Assembly: GCF_002806975.1 (NCBI RefSeq) | Contig: NZ_NIHD01000002.1 | Location: 248,001 to 312,000, forward strand | DNA from: Marinobacter aromaticivorans | GTDB lineage: Bacteria; Pseudomonadota; Gammaproteobacteria; Pseudomonadales; Oleiphilaceae | Reading direction: 5' to 3' | Length of the DNA: 64,000 nucleotides | Part shown: positions 25,346 to 35,072 of the stretch, piece by piece | Layout of the letters: each line of letters begins with the position of its first letter | How positions within the stretch are numbered: the first letter of the stretch is position 1 | The notes under the pieces: model-generated | Told to the model about the DNA's origin: nothing | The model's input: the letters and a program-made list of their open reading frames with translations, nothing else | Database searches by the model: none | Translations under genes and position numbers: made by a program

Positions 25346-25670
25346 AACAACTCTCCCGGGAGCAATCTCAGTGACCATGGTATCGATGCGGGTTCACTCG
25401 AACATTCCCTCAGTGATACGAATTTATAACATCCTGGATTGTTCCTTCCTTGCATCGACCGCCGTTAGCCAGAAACGAAACACTGCACGCCCCCCCCATC
25501 ATGCTGATAATAATGCCTGCAGTCTAACGCAAAAGCTTCACGTATCTGGCGCGCCGGGCCCGGCCCTGGGAAAAGCCAATATTCAATGCTTGGCAGTACG
25601 CACATGTGGATCTAAGCTAAGGGATATTCCGGGCGGATGGAACCGGAAACACGCCACCAGGGAGAGCCCT
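25346..25670. other. Intergenic region between msrAB and a secreted-protein gene
   Basis: This stretch separates the divergent msrAB (-) and secreted-protein (+) genes. A run of eight C (near 25490-25497) and a GC-rich patch GCGCGCCGGGCCCGGCCC (25549-25566) stand out. A weak plus-strand promoter, TTGGCA (25590-25595) with TAAGCT (25613-25618) after 17 bases, fits the gene at 25671. I see no RNA gene or repeat. The msrAB promoter was not identified. Confidence 0.4.
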
Positions 25671-26270
25671 ATGACCCCCCGACACCAGTACTCTTATGCC
25701 CGCCAGCTGGCGGCAGTGCTCGCGCTTTTATTCAGCCTGCTGCCCCTGAACGCCCATGCAGAGAAGCTGACGGATAGCACTATCCGTGCTTTCATAACGA
25801 CCCTTGAAAAAGCCCAGGCTCTGGAACCGGAATTCGAAGATCTGGATGATGAAGAGGATAATGAAACGCTTCAGGACAATGAAGCACCTGATTTTTCAAG
25901 AATCTTCTCGTCGTCCATTGAAGAACTGAAAGGCGAAGACGCGTACGATCGTCTGCAAGACCTGGTTCAGGGTCACGGCTTCAAGAACCTGGACGAATGG
26001 GCGAGCACCGGCGATCGCATTTACAGCGCCTGGATGGCGATTGAAATGCAGGCCCAGAATCCTGCCATCCAGAAGGAAATGGAAAGCGCGATGGCGGAGA
26101 TCGAGAACAACCCTCACATGAGCGCGCAACAGAAGGCCCAGATGCGTGCGTCGATGCAAGCCGCCATGGGCTTCACGCAACAGGCCAGTTCTGCTCCCTC
26201 AGCCGACATTGAAGCCGTCAAACCTCACCTTCAGGCCCTGCGAGCTATCGCAGAAGACGACGAAGACTGA
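25671..26270 (+). CDS. Unknown secreted acidic protein
   Basis: I start this 199-residue protein at ATG 25671: AGGGAGAG lies just upstream and the first ~31 residues form a signal peptide (hydrophobic LAAVLALLFSLLPL, cleavage after NAHA). The frame is open further upstream but carries no leader. The mature part is helical and strongly acidic (LDDEEDNETLQDNEAPD at about 60-77, and a Glu/Asp end), with a middle segment rich in Met, Ala and Gln (ARQMRASMQAAMG-like). I do not recognise a family. It stands alone, between a divergent msrAB and a convergent symporter, and ends in a strong bidirectional terminator. Confidence 0.78.
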   Translation: MTPRHQYSYARQLAAVLALLFSLLPLNAHAEKLTDSTIRAFITTLEKAQALEPEFEDLDDEEDNETLQDNEAPDFSRIFSSSIEELKGEDAYDRLQDLVQGHGFKNLDEWASTGDRIYSAWMAIEMQAQNPAIQKEMESAMAEIENNPHMSAQQKAQMRASMQAAMGFTQQASSAPSADIEAVKPHLQALRAIAEDDED

Positions 26271-26283
26271 TCCCTGCTACACG

Positions 26284-26325
26284 AAAAAGCCCGGAGAGCA
26301 TCGCTGCCTTCCGGGCTTTTTCCTT
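26284..26325. terminator. Bidirectional intrinsic terminator
   Basis: A perfect 12-bp stem, AAAAAGCCCGGA (26284-26295) with TCCGGGCTTTTT (26310-26321), encloses a 14-base loop. T-runs flank both sides, so it should stop the secreted-protein gene (+) and the convergent NSS transporter gene (-). Confidence 0.9.
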
Positions 26326-26335
26326 TTTCGCTGCC

Positions 26336-27733
26336 TTACGCAAGCAGGTTATAAACAAACACAATTACAACCGCCACCGGCGTCACGAAGCGCAGCAGAT
26401 TCAGCCACAGGGTGAACATGCCGCTGCTCAGGTTCAGATCCGCCTTCAAAGACTCTTTGGCAACAAACCAGCCCACAAAGATCGCCGTCAGCAAGCCGGA
26501 CAAGGGCAGCAGGATGTTGGCGGTAAAGAAATCAAGCAGATCAAAGATCGTCTTGCCCTCAAAACGCTCGAACATGGCCAGTGGCGTAACATCTGCCCAT
26601 ACGTTCAGTGACAGAATAGAGGCAATGCCCAGCAACCAGCACAGAACGCCAACAACAATGGCACTGCCGGAACGGCCCATATTGGAATTTTCTTCTACCC
26701 ACTCAACCACCGGCTCCAGCAGGGAGATGCCGGATGTCCAGGCGGCAAACAACAGGAGAATGAAGAACAGGGCCCCGAACAAACTACCCATGGGCATATT
26801 GCCAAAAGCCAGCGGCAGGGTCTGGAAGATCAGGCCGGGGCCGGCGCCGGCTTCAAGCCCGTTGGCAAACACCACAGGGAAAATGGCCAGCCCGGCAAGC
26901 AGTGCAACCATGGTATCCATCAATGCAATACTGACAGCCGTGCGCCCGACAGCCACATCCTTTCCCAGATAGGAACCGTAGGCCATCATGATGGCCATAC
27001 CCAGGCTCAGTGTGAAAAACGCGTGGCCCAGTGCAATCAGCACACCGTTAATGGTGAGCGCACTGAAATTCGGAGTAAACAGGAAGCTGACCGCCTCCCC
27101 AAAATGGCCGGTGGTCGTCGCGTAACCCACTGCAACCAGCAGCAGCAAGAAAAGTGCCGGCATCAGAATGGTTACAGCTCGCTCCAGGCCGCCTTTCAGG
27201 CCACGGGATACCACCAGGATAACCAGCGCCATAAACAGCGTATGCCAGGCCAGAAGTTGCTTGGGGCTGCCGAGCAGGCCACTGAAAAGGTTACCGATGG
27301 AGTCGGCAGTACCGCCGGTGAAGTCACCCATGGCCGCATGGCCGATGTAAGAGGCAGCCCAACCGCCAATAACCGAGTAAAACGACAGAATCGCAAAGGC
27401 CGCGATCATGCCGATAACCGCAGAAATCCGCCACGCCGGCGAACTGAGGTTGCGCTCGGCCACCAGGCGCATACTGCCAATGGGGTTATGGCGGCCACTT
27501 CGGCCAATAAACACTTCCGCCATCATGATAGGCACACCAATGATGGCGATGCATAGAAGATAAACCAGAACGAACGCGCCACCGCCATTCTCACCGGTGA
27601 CATAGGGAAATTTCCAGACATTGCCAAGGCCCACAGCAGAACCTGTGGCGGCAAGAATAAATGCAAAACGGGAAGACCAGAGGCCGCGAGAAACTCCGGA
27701 ATCACTGCCCGAGGCTGAACTGAGCTGAGTCAT
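26336..27733 (-). CDS. Sodium-dependent transporter, NSS (SNF) family
   Basis: This 465-residue protein has eleven or twelve predicted membrane helices. The first (about 20-45) contains the Na+ site of the neurotransmitter:sodium symporter family: FILAATGSAVGLGNVWKFPY, followed by GENGGGAFVLVYL. Bacterial members carry amino acids such as tryptophan, tyrosine or leucine with Na+; the substrate here cannot be read. An AGGAA site precedes ATG 27733. Na+ coupling fits the Na+-type ATPase at the left of the window. Confidence 0.9.
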   Translation of the reverse strand: MTQLSSASGSDSGVSRGLWSSRFAFILAATGSAVGLGNVWKFPYVTGENGGGAFVLVYLLCIAIIGVPIMMAEVFIGRSGRHNPIGSMRLVAERNLSSPAWRISAVIGMIAAFAILSFYSVIGGWAASYIGHAAMGDFTGGTADSIGNLFSGLLGSPKQLLAWHTLFMALVILVVSRGLKGGLERAVTILMPALFLLLLVAVGYATTTGHFGEAVSFLFTPNFSALTINGVLIALGHAFFTLSLGMAIMMAYGSYLGKDVAVGRTAVSIALMDTMVALLAGLAIFPVVFANGLEAGAGPGLIFQTLPLAFGNMPMGSLFGALFFILLLFAAWTSGISLLEPVVEWVEENSNMGRSGSAIVVGVLCWLLGIASILSLNVWADVTPLAMFERFEGKTIFDLLDFFTANILLPLSGLLTAIFVGWFVAKESLKADLNLSSGMFTLWLNLLRFVTPVAVVIVFVYNLLA

Positions 27734-27810
27734 GTCATGTTCCTGTGCTTTTGGCTAAGGAATCGCAAAAAGATGCCACCGGTTGCGCCGGGGCGACAGG
27801 GGGAGGATTC

Positions 27811-27844
27811 TGCCAGCACTTGCCCGGGGATGCCAGTGCTGGCA
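27811..27844. repeat. Perfect 10-bp inverted repeat downstream of the chemoreceptor gene
   Basis: TGCCAGCACT (27811-27820) and AGTGCTGGCA (27835-27844) form a perfect stem with a 14-base loop. It lies 33 bases past the stop of the minus-strand chemoreceptor gene. No T-run follows on either strand, so it may slow or protect RNA rather than act as a classical terminator. Confidence 0.6.
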
Positions 27845-27876
27845 ACAGGTTCACACCCGATTACCAGGCACAGAAC

Positions 27877-29451
27877 CTAGGCGGCTTTTCCGAGAAAGCG
27901 CGCAACCAGATCTTTTAGCCCCCGGGACATGGCACTCAGGCTATCACTGCTTTCTCTGGCCAAGGACGCCTGCTCTTCACTGTGGTCTGCCAGTTCTGCG
28001 ATATTGATAATCTGGCTATTGATTTCTTCAGACACCTGGCTCTGCTCCTCGAATGCAGCCGACATGCTGATAAAACTGTCAGAGATCGTTTTGATGGACT
28101 TCACGATATCACGCAGGGAGTTCTCGGCCTCCCGCACTTTTTCCAGCCCCTGACCCGCAACAGCCTCACCATCCCGAGTTGCCTGAACCGTGGACTCGAC
28201 TTGCAGCCGGAAGTCATCAATAACATCCTGAATGCGCACCGTGGATTCCCGGGTACGACTTGCCAACGAACGCACTTCATCGGCGACCACGGCAAACCCG
28301 CGCCCCTGCTCACCCGCACGGGCTGCTTCGATTGCCGCGTTCAGAGCCAGCAAGTTAGTCTGCTCGGCAATCTCGGAAATCAGGCTTGCTGCCTCACCAA
28401 TGCTTCTGGTGGATTCGCCCAGTTTACCTATTGCCTGGCCAATGCCATTGACCCGGGTAACCAGTTTTTCAATTGCCACCAGTGCTTCCGAGCTTCGTTC
28501 ACTGCCTATTGCCGCCAGGCGGTCGGCTGCCTCAGCCTCGCGGGCATTGCCCAGCAGGGACTCTGTCACTTCCTGAATAGACGCCGTCATCTCGGTAATG
28601 GCGGAGGCGGTTTGATCCGTTTCAGCACGCTGGCGGCCAATGGCTCCCGCGCCACTGCTTATGTAGTCATAGGAAGCACGGGCCTGTTCATAAAGCAGTT
28701 CAGCCTGATCATCTATACGGGCCAGAGCCGTGCGAATACGCGCGTCCTCACTGATCAACAGCAGCGCCAATTGCGAGAAAACCCCGGGCTCCTCACTGTA
28801 TGTACGAGCTACCACGGGGTCGTAGAAGGCGCCCGGGCGAAGCTCCATTAGGCGTTTGATCCGGCCCTGCAGTGATGACAGTAACAGCATGGCCCCCAAC
28901 AGATGGCCGAGAACAATCACCCCCGCCGCCAACCCGCCTTTCTCAAAACCGAGGGCAGCAAGGCTCAGTATCAGTGAAAGAACCAGGGGCCATCCGGTTT
29001 TCAACAGCGAGAGGATCCGGCTCTGGACGTTAGTGGCTGATTTACCCGCAGCAATGCGCTGATAGAGTGTCTCGGCCCGTGCTATGTCTTCCCGGGCCGG
29101 TTCTACACGAACCGACTCATAGCCAACCATCCGGTCGTTTTCCCGGATTGGCGTAACATATGCGCTCACCCAGTAGTGATCACCGTTTTTTGCACGATTT
29201 TTGACCACCCCCATCCAGGGTTTCCCGGCGTTCAGGTATCGCCACATGTCTTGAAATACCGCCTGCGGCATATCCGGGTGGCGAATAATGTTGTGTGCCT
29301 GGCCAATCAGCTCCGCCTCGGAGAAGCCGCTGATCTCTGTAAACTCTTCGTTGCAGTAGGTGATAACACCTTTGAGATCGGTAGTGGTGATCAACCTGCC
29401 ACCTTTGCGCATTTTGATTTCATGCTGGGTGACGGGTAGGTTCTTGCGCAT
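27877..29451 (-). CDS. Methyl-accepting chemotaxis protein with N-terminal PAS (Aer-like)
   Basis: This 524-residue receptor has a PAS domain (about 15-125; [20 protein letters not shown] and [20 protein letters not shown]), two close membrane segments (about 150-195), and a long signalling coiled coil whose tip reads [20 protein letters not shown] then [15 protein letters not shown]. The arrangement (cytosolic PAS, then a membrane hairpin) is that of Aer, which senses redox through FAD; here FAD binding is inferred from family only. No C-terminal CheR-binding pentapeptide is visible. It is transcribed toward the NSS transporter. Confidence 0.92.
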   Translation of the reverse strand: MRKNLPVTQHEIKMRKGGRLITTTDLKGVITYCNEEFTEISGFSEAELIGQAHNIIRHPDMPQAVFQDMWRYLNAGKPWMGVVKNRAKNGDHYWVSAYVTPIRENDRMVGYESVRVEPAREDIARAETLYQRIAAGKSATNVQSRILSLLKTGWPLVLSLILSLAALGFEKGGLAAGVIVLGHLLGAMLLLSSLQGRIKRLMELRPGAFYDPVVARTYSEEPGVFSQLALLLISEDARIRTALARIDDQAELLYEQARASYDYISSGAGAIGRQRAETDQTASAITEMTASIQEVTESLLGNAREAEAADRLAAIGSERSSEALVAIEKLVTRVNGIGQAIGKLGESTRSIGEAASLISEIAEQTNLLALNAAIEAARAGEQGRGFAVVADEVRSLASRTRESTVRIQDVIDDFRLQVESTVQATRDGEAVAGQGLEKVREAENSLRDIVKSIKTISDSFISMSAAFEEQSQVSEEINSQIINIAELADHSEEQASLARESSDSLSAMSRGLKDLVARFLGKAA

Positions 29452-29597
29452 AATATTGCCTGTTACTCATTGTGGGCAGACGTACATAAATTTGCGGCAC
29501 ACAATATCGGCTAAGCTGTACTTTTGATATTCGTCAAAAGTAAAACTAAGTAACAGGATTTATCGACACCCTGTATTCCTGAGGCGGTTGCGCGGCC

Positions 29598-30470
29598 TCA
29601 GGCCGCACCAACCAGGCGGGCACGGGGGTGAAGGCGGGCGTTCACCCAGAGAGAAAAGGCTATAACGCCGCCACCGATGGCTAACCTCAGCAGGTCCGCG
29701 TCCCGGTTCCAGATCAGCAGATTTACCAGCAGCCCGGCGGGCACCAGCACGTTATTCATGATGGCCAGCGTGCCAGCGTCCACACGGCAGGCGCCCCGGT
29801 TCCACAGGAACAAACCAAGCCCGGAGGCAGCCACACCTAACCATGTCAGAATGCCCCATTGCAGGGCCGTTGTCGGCAAACGCTCAGCATTGCCGAATAT
29901 CATGAACGAGGGTAGGGCAATAATCAGGGCCCCTATAAAGAAGTAGCCGAAGGTGCGGTAAGCCGGAATCCCAAGCGGATAACGCTGCATAACGTGTTTG
30001 TACCCCACCTGGCCTGCTGCAAAGGTGAAGTTTGCCACCTGCAGTAACAGGAAACCGGTAACGAAATCCTCGCTCAGGCCATCGTAGCGGATGATGCCGG
30101 CACCGAACGTGGCTATTGCTGCCGCCAGAAGCGCCACCGGGGAAAAGCGCCGGAACAGGGCATCATCAATCAGGGTAACGTAGAGTGGCGTGAATATGGT
30201 AAATAACAAAACTTCCGGTACCGACAGGTAGCTGAAGGAACGGTACAGGCACAGGTAGGTAATGCCAAACTGCAACATGCCCGTTATCAGGATACCCAGC
30301 TGCAGCCCTCCGGGCAGGCCACGCCAGCGGGTAAAGGGCAGGAATATCAGCGTTGCCAGCAACACCCGGCTGAGCACCGCAAAATCACTGTCTACCTGGC
30401 CGGCGAGAAATTCGCCAATCAGGCTGAAAGAAAAGGCCCAGAGTACCGTTACGAAAACCAGTAGTCCCAT
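29598..30470 (-). CDS. EamA/RhaT-type drug/metabolite exporter
   Basis: I start this 290-residue protein at ATG 30470, giving MGLLVFVTVLWAFSFSLIGE as the first membrane helix; the frame is open upstream but adds 33 polar residues. Ten hydrophobic segments in two EamA-like halves are visible (first repeat about 1-130, second about 145-275), with the family signature FAVLSRVLLATLIFLPFTRW. Members export amino acids, vitamins or other metabolites; substrate unknown. It faces a divergent MATE exporter whose start is about 170 bases away. Confidence 0.85.
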   Translation of the reverse strand: MGLLVFVTVLWAFSFSLIGEFLAGQVDSDFAVLSRVLLATLIFLPFTRWRGLPGGLQLGILITGMLQFGITYLCLYRSFSYLSVPEVLLFTIFTPLYVTLIDDALFRRFSPVALLAAAIATFGAGIIRYDGLSEDFVTGFLLLQVANFTFAAGQVGYKHVMQRYPLGIPAYRTFGYFFIGALIIALPSFMIFGNAERLPTTALQWGILTWLGVAASGLGLFLWNRGACRVDAGTLAIMNNVLVPAGLLVNLLIWNRDADLLRLAIGGGVIAFSLWVNARLHPRARLVGAA

Positions 30471-30643
30471 TTTCACTGCCACCCGCAAGAATTGGATGTG
30501 TACTTTAACGGGTTTTAACGTGCGTTTCAGCGTCTTTTCGCGGCAACTCCCTATGACACCGCCTTCCACAATCCAGTAGCATATGGCGCCCGCAAATCAG
30601 CCACAAACGACCCGGTGGCTCCAGCATTTCGGATCAGCACACT

Positions 30644-32047
30644 ATGGATGAAGCCCATCAGCCACTGCCGGAGGCACGCAAGCCTCTCATCTCGCGAACA
30701 CTGACGGAGTGGAAAACCCTGGCCATTCTCGGCGGGCCGATCCTGATTGCCCAGATAGCTCAGATGGCCAACGGCGTAATCGATACGGTTATGGCTGGCC
30801 ATGCCAGTGCGGAAGATCTTGCAGGCGTGGGTATTGGCAGTAGTCTCTGGGCACCGCTGTTCCTGTTCTTTATGGGTATGCTCGGGGCGCTGCAGCCTAT
30901 TATTTCCGGTTACAACGGCGCCCGCACACTGAAAAAAATAATGCCGGTTACATGGCAAGGCATCTACCTGGCCGGCGTTGGCGCTGTCATCATGATCCTG
31001 TTGCTCACCAACGTGCATCCGGTTCTTGACGGGCTGAACCTCGAAGCCAACACCGCACGCATCACCCAGGGCTACCTGGACGCGTTTGTCTGGGGAATTC
31101 CCGCTCTGCTTTTAATGGCTGCCCTGAGGGGTCTGACAGACGGTTTAGGCCACACCCGCGTGATCATGGCGTTCTCGCTGCTGAGTACATTAATTAACCT
31201 GCCACTCAATTATATTTTCATCTACGGCAAACTCGGCCTGCCTGCCATGGGCGGCATTGGCTGCGGCTGGGCAACTTCTCTTTCCAATGGGGCCGCTGCC
31301 ATTGCACTGCTTGCCTACCTGAACCGGAGCAAACTCTACCGCCAATTCCATCTGGTTGCCGACTGGGCCAAACCCGATGCTGCCCTGATTCGCTATATCC
31401 TGAGTATTGGCCTACCCATCGGGTTCACTATTTTTGTGGAAGTCAGCATGTTCTCTGTGATTGCACTGTTTCTTGCGCCCCTGGGCCCGGTTGTGGTGGC
31501 GGGGCACCAGATTGCACTGAACGTTGTCTCCCTCCTGTTCATGTTGCCCCTGAGCATAGGGATGGCACTCACGCTGAGAGTCAGCTTCCTTATGGGTGCA
31601 GGGGCGCCAGACACCGCCCGTCTGATTGCCCGCAGTTCGCTGGTACTTGCCGCGTCCACAGCACTGGTGTTCGCCATTCTCCTGTTTGTTTTTTCACGGG
31701 GAATCTCAGCACTCTACACCAGTGAGGCAGAAGTTCAGGCGGTTACCGTGCGGCTGTTAATGTTTGCGGCTATTTTCCAGGTGGCTGATGTTATTCAGGT
31801 TACCTGCATCAGTGCCCTGAGAGGCTATAAAGACACGGGCATTCCCATGCTGATCATGCTGTTCTCGTTCTGGGGTGTGGGATTGCCTCTGGGCTATACC
31901 CTGACGTTTACCGATCTGCTTGTGCCCGCCATGGGAGCGGCGGGGTTCTGGGTAGGGCTGACCGGAGGGCTGGCCTCCGCCAGTCTACTGCTGGGATGGC
32001 GGCTGTTTCACTATCGCCCGCAAATCAATGCACAAGCAGCAGGCTAA
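30644..32047 (+). CDS. MATE-family multidrug/Na+ antiporter
   Basis: This 467-residue protein has twelve membrane helices in two halves, as in NorM-type MATE exporters. Early landmarks are GGPILIAQIAQMANGVIDTV and MAGHASAEDLAGVGIGSSLW; the second half begins near ILSIGLPIGFTIFVEVSM. Such proteins expel drugs or metabolites, NorM types with Na+. Specific substrate unknown. It overlaps the convergent diguanylate cyclase by four bases. Confidence 0.91.
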   Translation: MDEAHQPLPEARKPLISRTLTEWKTLAILGGPILIAQIAQMANGVIDTVMAGHASAEDLAGVGIGSSLWAPLFLFFMGMLGALQPIISGYNGARTLKKIMPVTWQGIYLAGVGAVIMILLLTNVHPVLDGLNLEANTARITQGYLDAFVWGIPALLLMAALRGLTDGLGHTRVIMAFSLLSTLINLPLNYIFIYGKLGLPAMGGIGCGWATSLSNGAAAIALLAYLNRSKLYRQFHLVADWAKPDAALIRYILSIGLPIGFTIFVEVSMFSVIALFLAPLGPVVVAGHQIALNVVSLLFMLPLSIGMALTLRVSFLMGAGAPDTARLIARSSLVLAASTALVFAILLFVFSRGISALYTSEAEVQAVTVRLLMFAAIFQVADVIQVTCISALRGYKDTGIPMLIMLFSFWGVGLPLGYTLTFTDLLVPAMGAAGFWVGLTGGLASASLLLGWRLFHYRPQINAQAAG

Positions 32048-33063
32048 CCCGGGGATGCCATCAGTAAACCCGGGCTACTTGAGGATTTGGCTTCCGCAAA
32101 CACAACCTGATCACGACCGGCTTCTTTCGCTCTGTACAGTGCCGTATCAGCCCGCTCAATCCAGTTTTCCACTGGCTCACCGGCGCTCAGCAGAGCTACT
32201 CCGAAGGAGACGGTGGCAGCGCCCCCCGGGTGCTTGAGTTTTGTCCGCAAGCTATGCTGGAGGTTGTTCATCACCGCCGTCAAGCCGGCACCATCAACAC
32301 CGGGCAAAAGAAGAACAAATTCCTCGCCACCGTAACGAAAAAGCTGATCGGATTGACGGGTGTGTTGCTGCACCAGGCTTACCAGATCAACAAGAACACC
32401 GTCTCCCACACCATGACCGTATTCATCGTTTACCGTCTTGAAATGATCTATGTCCAGCATAACCAGAGCATAAGGCAAGCCTGTGCGCGTCGCATGAGCC
32501 GCAGCCAGAATCAGTTCCTCATCCATGGCGCGCCGGTTTTTTACGCCGGTCAGTGGATCTATCGTTGCTAACTGCTCCAGGCGCTCACGCTGATTGTCGG
32601 TACGCTGCGCAAAGGCAAAGGCGGTGGCGCTGACCACCAGGGCCGTTGCCGCAAATGTCCACATCTGAACCTGGGTCTGAAAAACTTCACGCTGGGCCAT
32701 CATCGCGGCAATTGAGCACAGGTTAAGAACGGTTGCAATTCTTGGCTTAACAAGGAAAAACGTTGTCACCAGGCAGGGATATAACCAGAATAACCCCACT
32801 TCGCCAACCGTAGCCGCAACTGCGACCGCCCCGGAGCATGCAATAAAGGCAAGTACCATTCCGCTGCGCCGCGTATCGCCGGTTATCCACGCATATGCCA
32901 TACCACCGAATATGGTGACCAGAATTGCGGTATCGATAGCTCCCGCGACAAGATTGCCCTGCACAAAGCGCATGATCGCAAACGGGGTAATACCCAGGAA
33001 AGCACTGGTACCCAGAATGGTAATAATCGACAGTCGAAAATCGGTTTTCAGGCGCTTCAGCAT
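32044..33063 (-). CDS. Membrane diguanylate cyclase (GGDEF)
   Basis: This 339-residue enzyme makes c-di-GMP from two GTP. The N-terminal half (about 12-150) has six hydrophobic segments that anchor and perhaps sense; the C-terminal GGDEF domain (about 165-330) reads LTGVKNRRAMDEELI, DIDHFKTVNDEYGH and the active site GGEEF at 245-249. The inhibitory I-site RQSD lies at 236-239, five residues before the active site, so product inhibition is expected. The input signal is unknown. Confidence 0.93.
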   Translation of the reverse strand: MLKRLKTDFRLSIITILGTSAFLGITPFAIMRFVQGNLVAGAIDTAILVTIFGGMAYAWITGDTRRSGMVLAFIACSGAVAVAATVGEVGLFWLYPCLVTTFFLVKPRIATVLNLCSIAAMMAQREVFQTQVQMWTFAATALVVSATAFAFAQRTDNQRERLEQLATIDPLTGVKNRRAMDEELILAAAHATRTGLPYALVMLDIDHFKTVNDEYGHGVGDGVLVDLVSLVQQHTRQSDQLFRYGGEEFVLLLPGVDGAGLTAVMNNLQHSLRTKLKHPGGAATVSFGVALLSAGEPVENWIERADTALYRAKEAGRDQVVFAEAKSSSSPGLLMASPG

Positions 33064-33242
33064 GCTTGTCGCCTTCCCCTCAGAGTGGGCTCACTTGTCA
33101 AGCATAATCCAGTGCGTCACAGTTCGCGCCAAATTCTGCAATTTTTTACAAAATGACCGTAAAATGTCATAAAAAGGGACTGTTTTTGGGGCAATTTGAC
33201 CCTTAGCCGGGTAGCTCTGGCCATTCAATTGCCTTTACTATA

Positions 33243-34421
33243 ATGCAACTGCCTTCAAACTCGACACGTTTTACAGGAATCTGCGGAATTGTGAGTAATC
33301 TCGTCCGAATAGCACCTGGCGCATTAACCATTGGTCGCCCCTTGCCATGGGACGTTTTCGACGCAGACGGCAACAGACTGCTGTGCCAGGGCTACGTGAT
33401 CCAGACGGATACGCAGCTGGAACAGCTGTTCGAGCGCGGTCGCTTCAAACCGCGGGTTATTGATGTTCCACAGGAAGACAGTGAGGCATCCGGGGGCGAG
33501 GCGCGATGCAATCCCTTCACCCGTTATCCGGATTATCTGCACGCCCTGGAGGCAGCTCTGGCGGCAATCGCCAAAGGCCAGCCCGACGCCCGTAAACGCC
33601 TGCAGGACCTCGCCCACGCTCTGGAGCAGGCCTGTTCAAGCTCACCGGATTCCAGCCTGGCGCTTGTACACCTGTACTCCGTTGGCCCCACCATCCACGA
33701 ACAGATTATTTTTTACGGCATTCTATGCCAGCTCATTGCCCGGAAATTCGGCCTCGAAGAGCCGCGCATTTCGATACTGACACAGGCGGCCCTCAGTGCA
33801 AATCTTGCCCTGGTGTCTGTAGCCGACAAACTGAATGCACTCAACAAAGTACTCAACAGCGAGCAGAGACGTGTTATTCGCAAACATCCGCAACGCAGTA
33901 TCCATGCCCTGAAAGCAACCGGTATTGATAACGAGCTGATGTTCACCATCATTGCGCAGCATCACGAGCAGGCAGACGGCAAGGGTTATCCGGATGGGCT
34001 GAGTGGTGCCGACATCCGCCCGGAGGCGGAAATCCTTGCGCTGGCGGAACGCTACGTTGCCATGATTACAAAACGTGCGTACCGCAAGCGCATGAACGTA
34101 ACTGCCGCGCGCAAACTGATCGCCAATCTGGCAGACGGCAGCTTCAGGCCCGCCATACCCAAAGCCCTGCTTCAGGTTCTGGGGGAATATCCGCCAGGAA
34201 CTCTGGTTCGGTTGGAAAATAACGAGGTTGGGGTCATCACCGGCAGGCCGGTACGCGCCCGTGGGCCTTTCGCACGCGTGGTATTCGATCCCTCGGGCAA
34301 CAACTATGAAAACCCCGGGGAACGCGATACCAGCGAGCCAGGCTTCGGTATCCGGGCCCTGGAGGAACCCGACATCATGCCCTCCATGAATTTCAGCCGA
34401 ATCTGGGGCTTCCCGGAGTGA
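33243..34421 (+). CDS. HD-GYP-like protein with degenerate metal site
   Basis: This 392-residue protein matches the general shape of HD-GYP phosphodiesterases: a helical core at about 145-300 with IIAQHHEQADGKGYPDGLSG (His240, His241, Glu242, then the D-x-x-G-Y-P motif, 245-250) and KHPQRS with His215. However, the HD pair is not there: the segment that should read HDIGK is AALSANLALVSVADKLN. Activity against c-di-GMP is therefore doubtful; it may act as a binding protein. A final segment (about 305-370, TLVRLENNEVGVITGRPVRA) resembles the tail of such proteins. The start is uncertain: ATG 33243 or GTG 33291. Confidence 0.78.
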   Translation: MQLPSNSTRFTGICGIVSNLVRIAPGALTIGRPLPWDVFDADGNRLLCQGYVIQTDTQLEQLFERGRFKPRVIDVPQEDSEASGGEARCNPFTRYPDYLHALEAALAAIAKGQPDARKRLQDLAHALEQACSSSPDSSLALVHLYSVGPTIHEQIIFYGILCQLIARKFGLEEPRISILTQAALSANLALVSVADKLNALNKVLNSEQRRVIRKHPQRSIHALKATGIDNELMFTIIAQHHEQADGKGYPDGLSGADIRPEAEILALAERYVAMITKRAYRKRMNVTAARKLIANLADGSFRPAIPKALLQVLGEYPPGTLVRLENNEVGVITGRPVRARGPFARVVFDPSGNNYENPGERDTSEPGFGIRALEEPDIMPSMNFSRIWGFPE

Positions 34422-34429
34422 CGGATTAA

Positions 34430-34861
34430 TCAGTCGTCGTCGCTTGTGTGTCGGGAAAGCTCAAGCCCGCAACCGATCCGGGCCAGTTCTGCGAGAACGG
34501 CCGTACGCGTGACTATGCCAATAAGTTTTCCGTGTTCAACCACAGGATACACTTTGGGCTTGCCGGAGCCGAGCTTCTGGGCAAGGTCGACAATCGCAGT
34601 ACCCGGGGAAATCGACAGGGGCTCGCGGAACATAACATCATCCACTATCGGATCGCCTTCACAGTGGTAGTTACTCACCAGCAACGAGTGGATGCAATCC
34701 TGCTCGGAAACAAAGCCCAGCAGATGACGGTCCGCATCCACCACTGGCAACCCGGAAATGTGATTCTCCAGAAGCGTCTTGACCACTTCGGTCAGTGGCG
34801 TTCCGCACCGGATCGGCTCGATATGATTGGACATGACATTGGAAACTCTGAGCGCACACAT
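34430..34861 (-). CDS. CBS-domain pair protein
   Basis: This 143-residue protein is almost wholly two CBS domains (about 5-60 and 75-130): RVSNVMSNHIEPIRCGTPLT, LLENHISGLPVVDADRHLLG, then VDDVMFREPLSISPGTAIVD and VYPVVEHGKLIGIVTRTAVL. Such free-standing pairs bind adenine nucleotides and sense energy state or regulate a partner. A strong GAGGAG site precedes the ATG. It ends nine bases from the convergent HD-GYP-like gene and is divergent from the AGCS symporter across a region with inverted repeats. Confidence 0.88.
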   Translation of the reverse strand: MCALRVSNVMSNHIEPIRCGTPLTEVVKTLLENHISGLPVVDADRHLLGFVSEQDCIHSLLVSNYHCEGDPIVDDVMFREPLSISPGTAIVDLAQKLGSGKPKVYPVVEHGKLIGIVTRTAVLAELARIGCGLELSRHTSDDD

Positions 34862-34925
34862 GGTTAACTCCTCGTATTTCTGAATAATCCGGCAGCACCG
34901 ACCGGGGCCGCACCCCTCTACTGTA

Positions 34926-34985
34926 CTGTAAACATAGGCAATAGGCGCCTAATCCTCAATTTTCATTGTCCTATAGTTTACACAG
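34926..34985. promoter_or_regulatory. Inverted repeats between CBS and AGCS genes
   Basis: CTGTAAACATAGG (34926-34938) is mirrored by CCTATAGTTTACACAG (34970-34985), with the half-site TGTAAAC common to both arms. Between them lies the perfect 10-bp palindrome TAGGCGCCTA (34942-34951). The position, divergent promoters on both sides, suits an operator shared by the CBS-pair gene and the AGCS symporter. The binding protein is unknown. Confidence 0.4.
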
Positions 34986-35072
34986 GCGAATATCTGACTA
35001 AACTCAATCAGTTATACCCCTTGTGGGTAACATCACAACCTCAAGCCATGGCATATAACACGGAGATCCCCC

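Noticed and set aside
29578..29602. Inverted repeat CCTGAGGC...GCCTCAGG at the end of the EamA gene as terminator
   Set aside because: The stem overlaps the stop codon and no U-tract follows on the minus strand, so I do not call a terminator.
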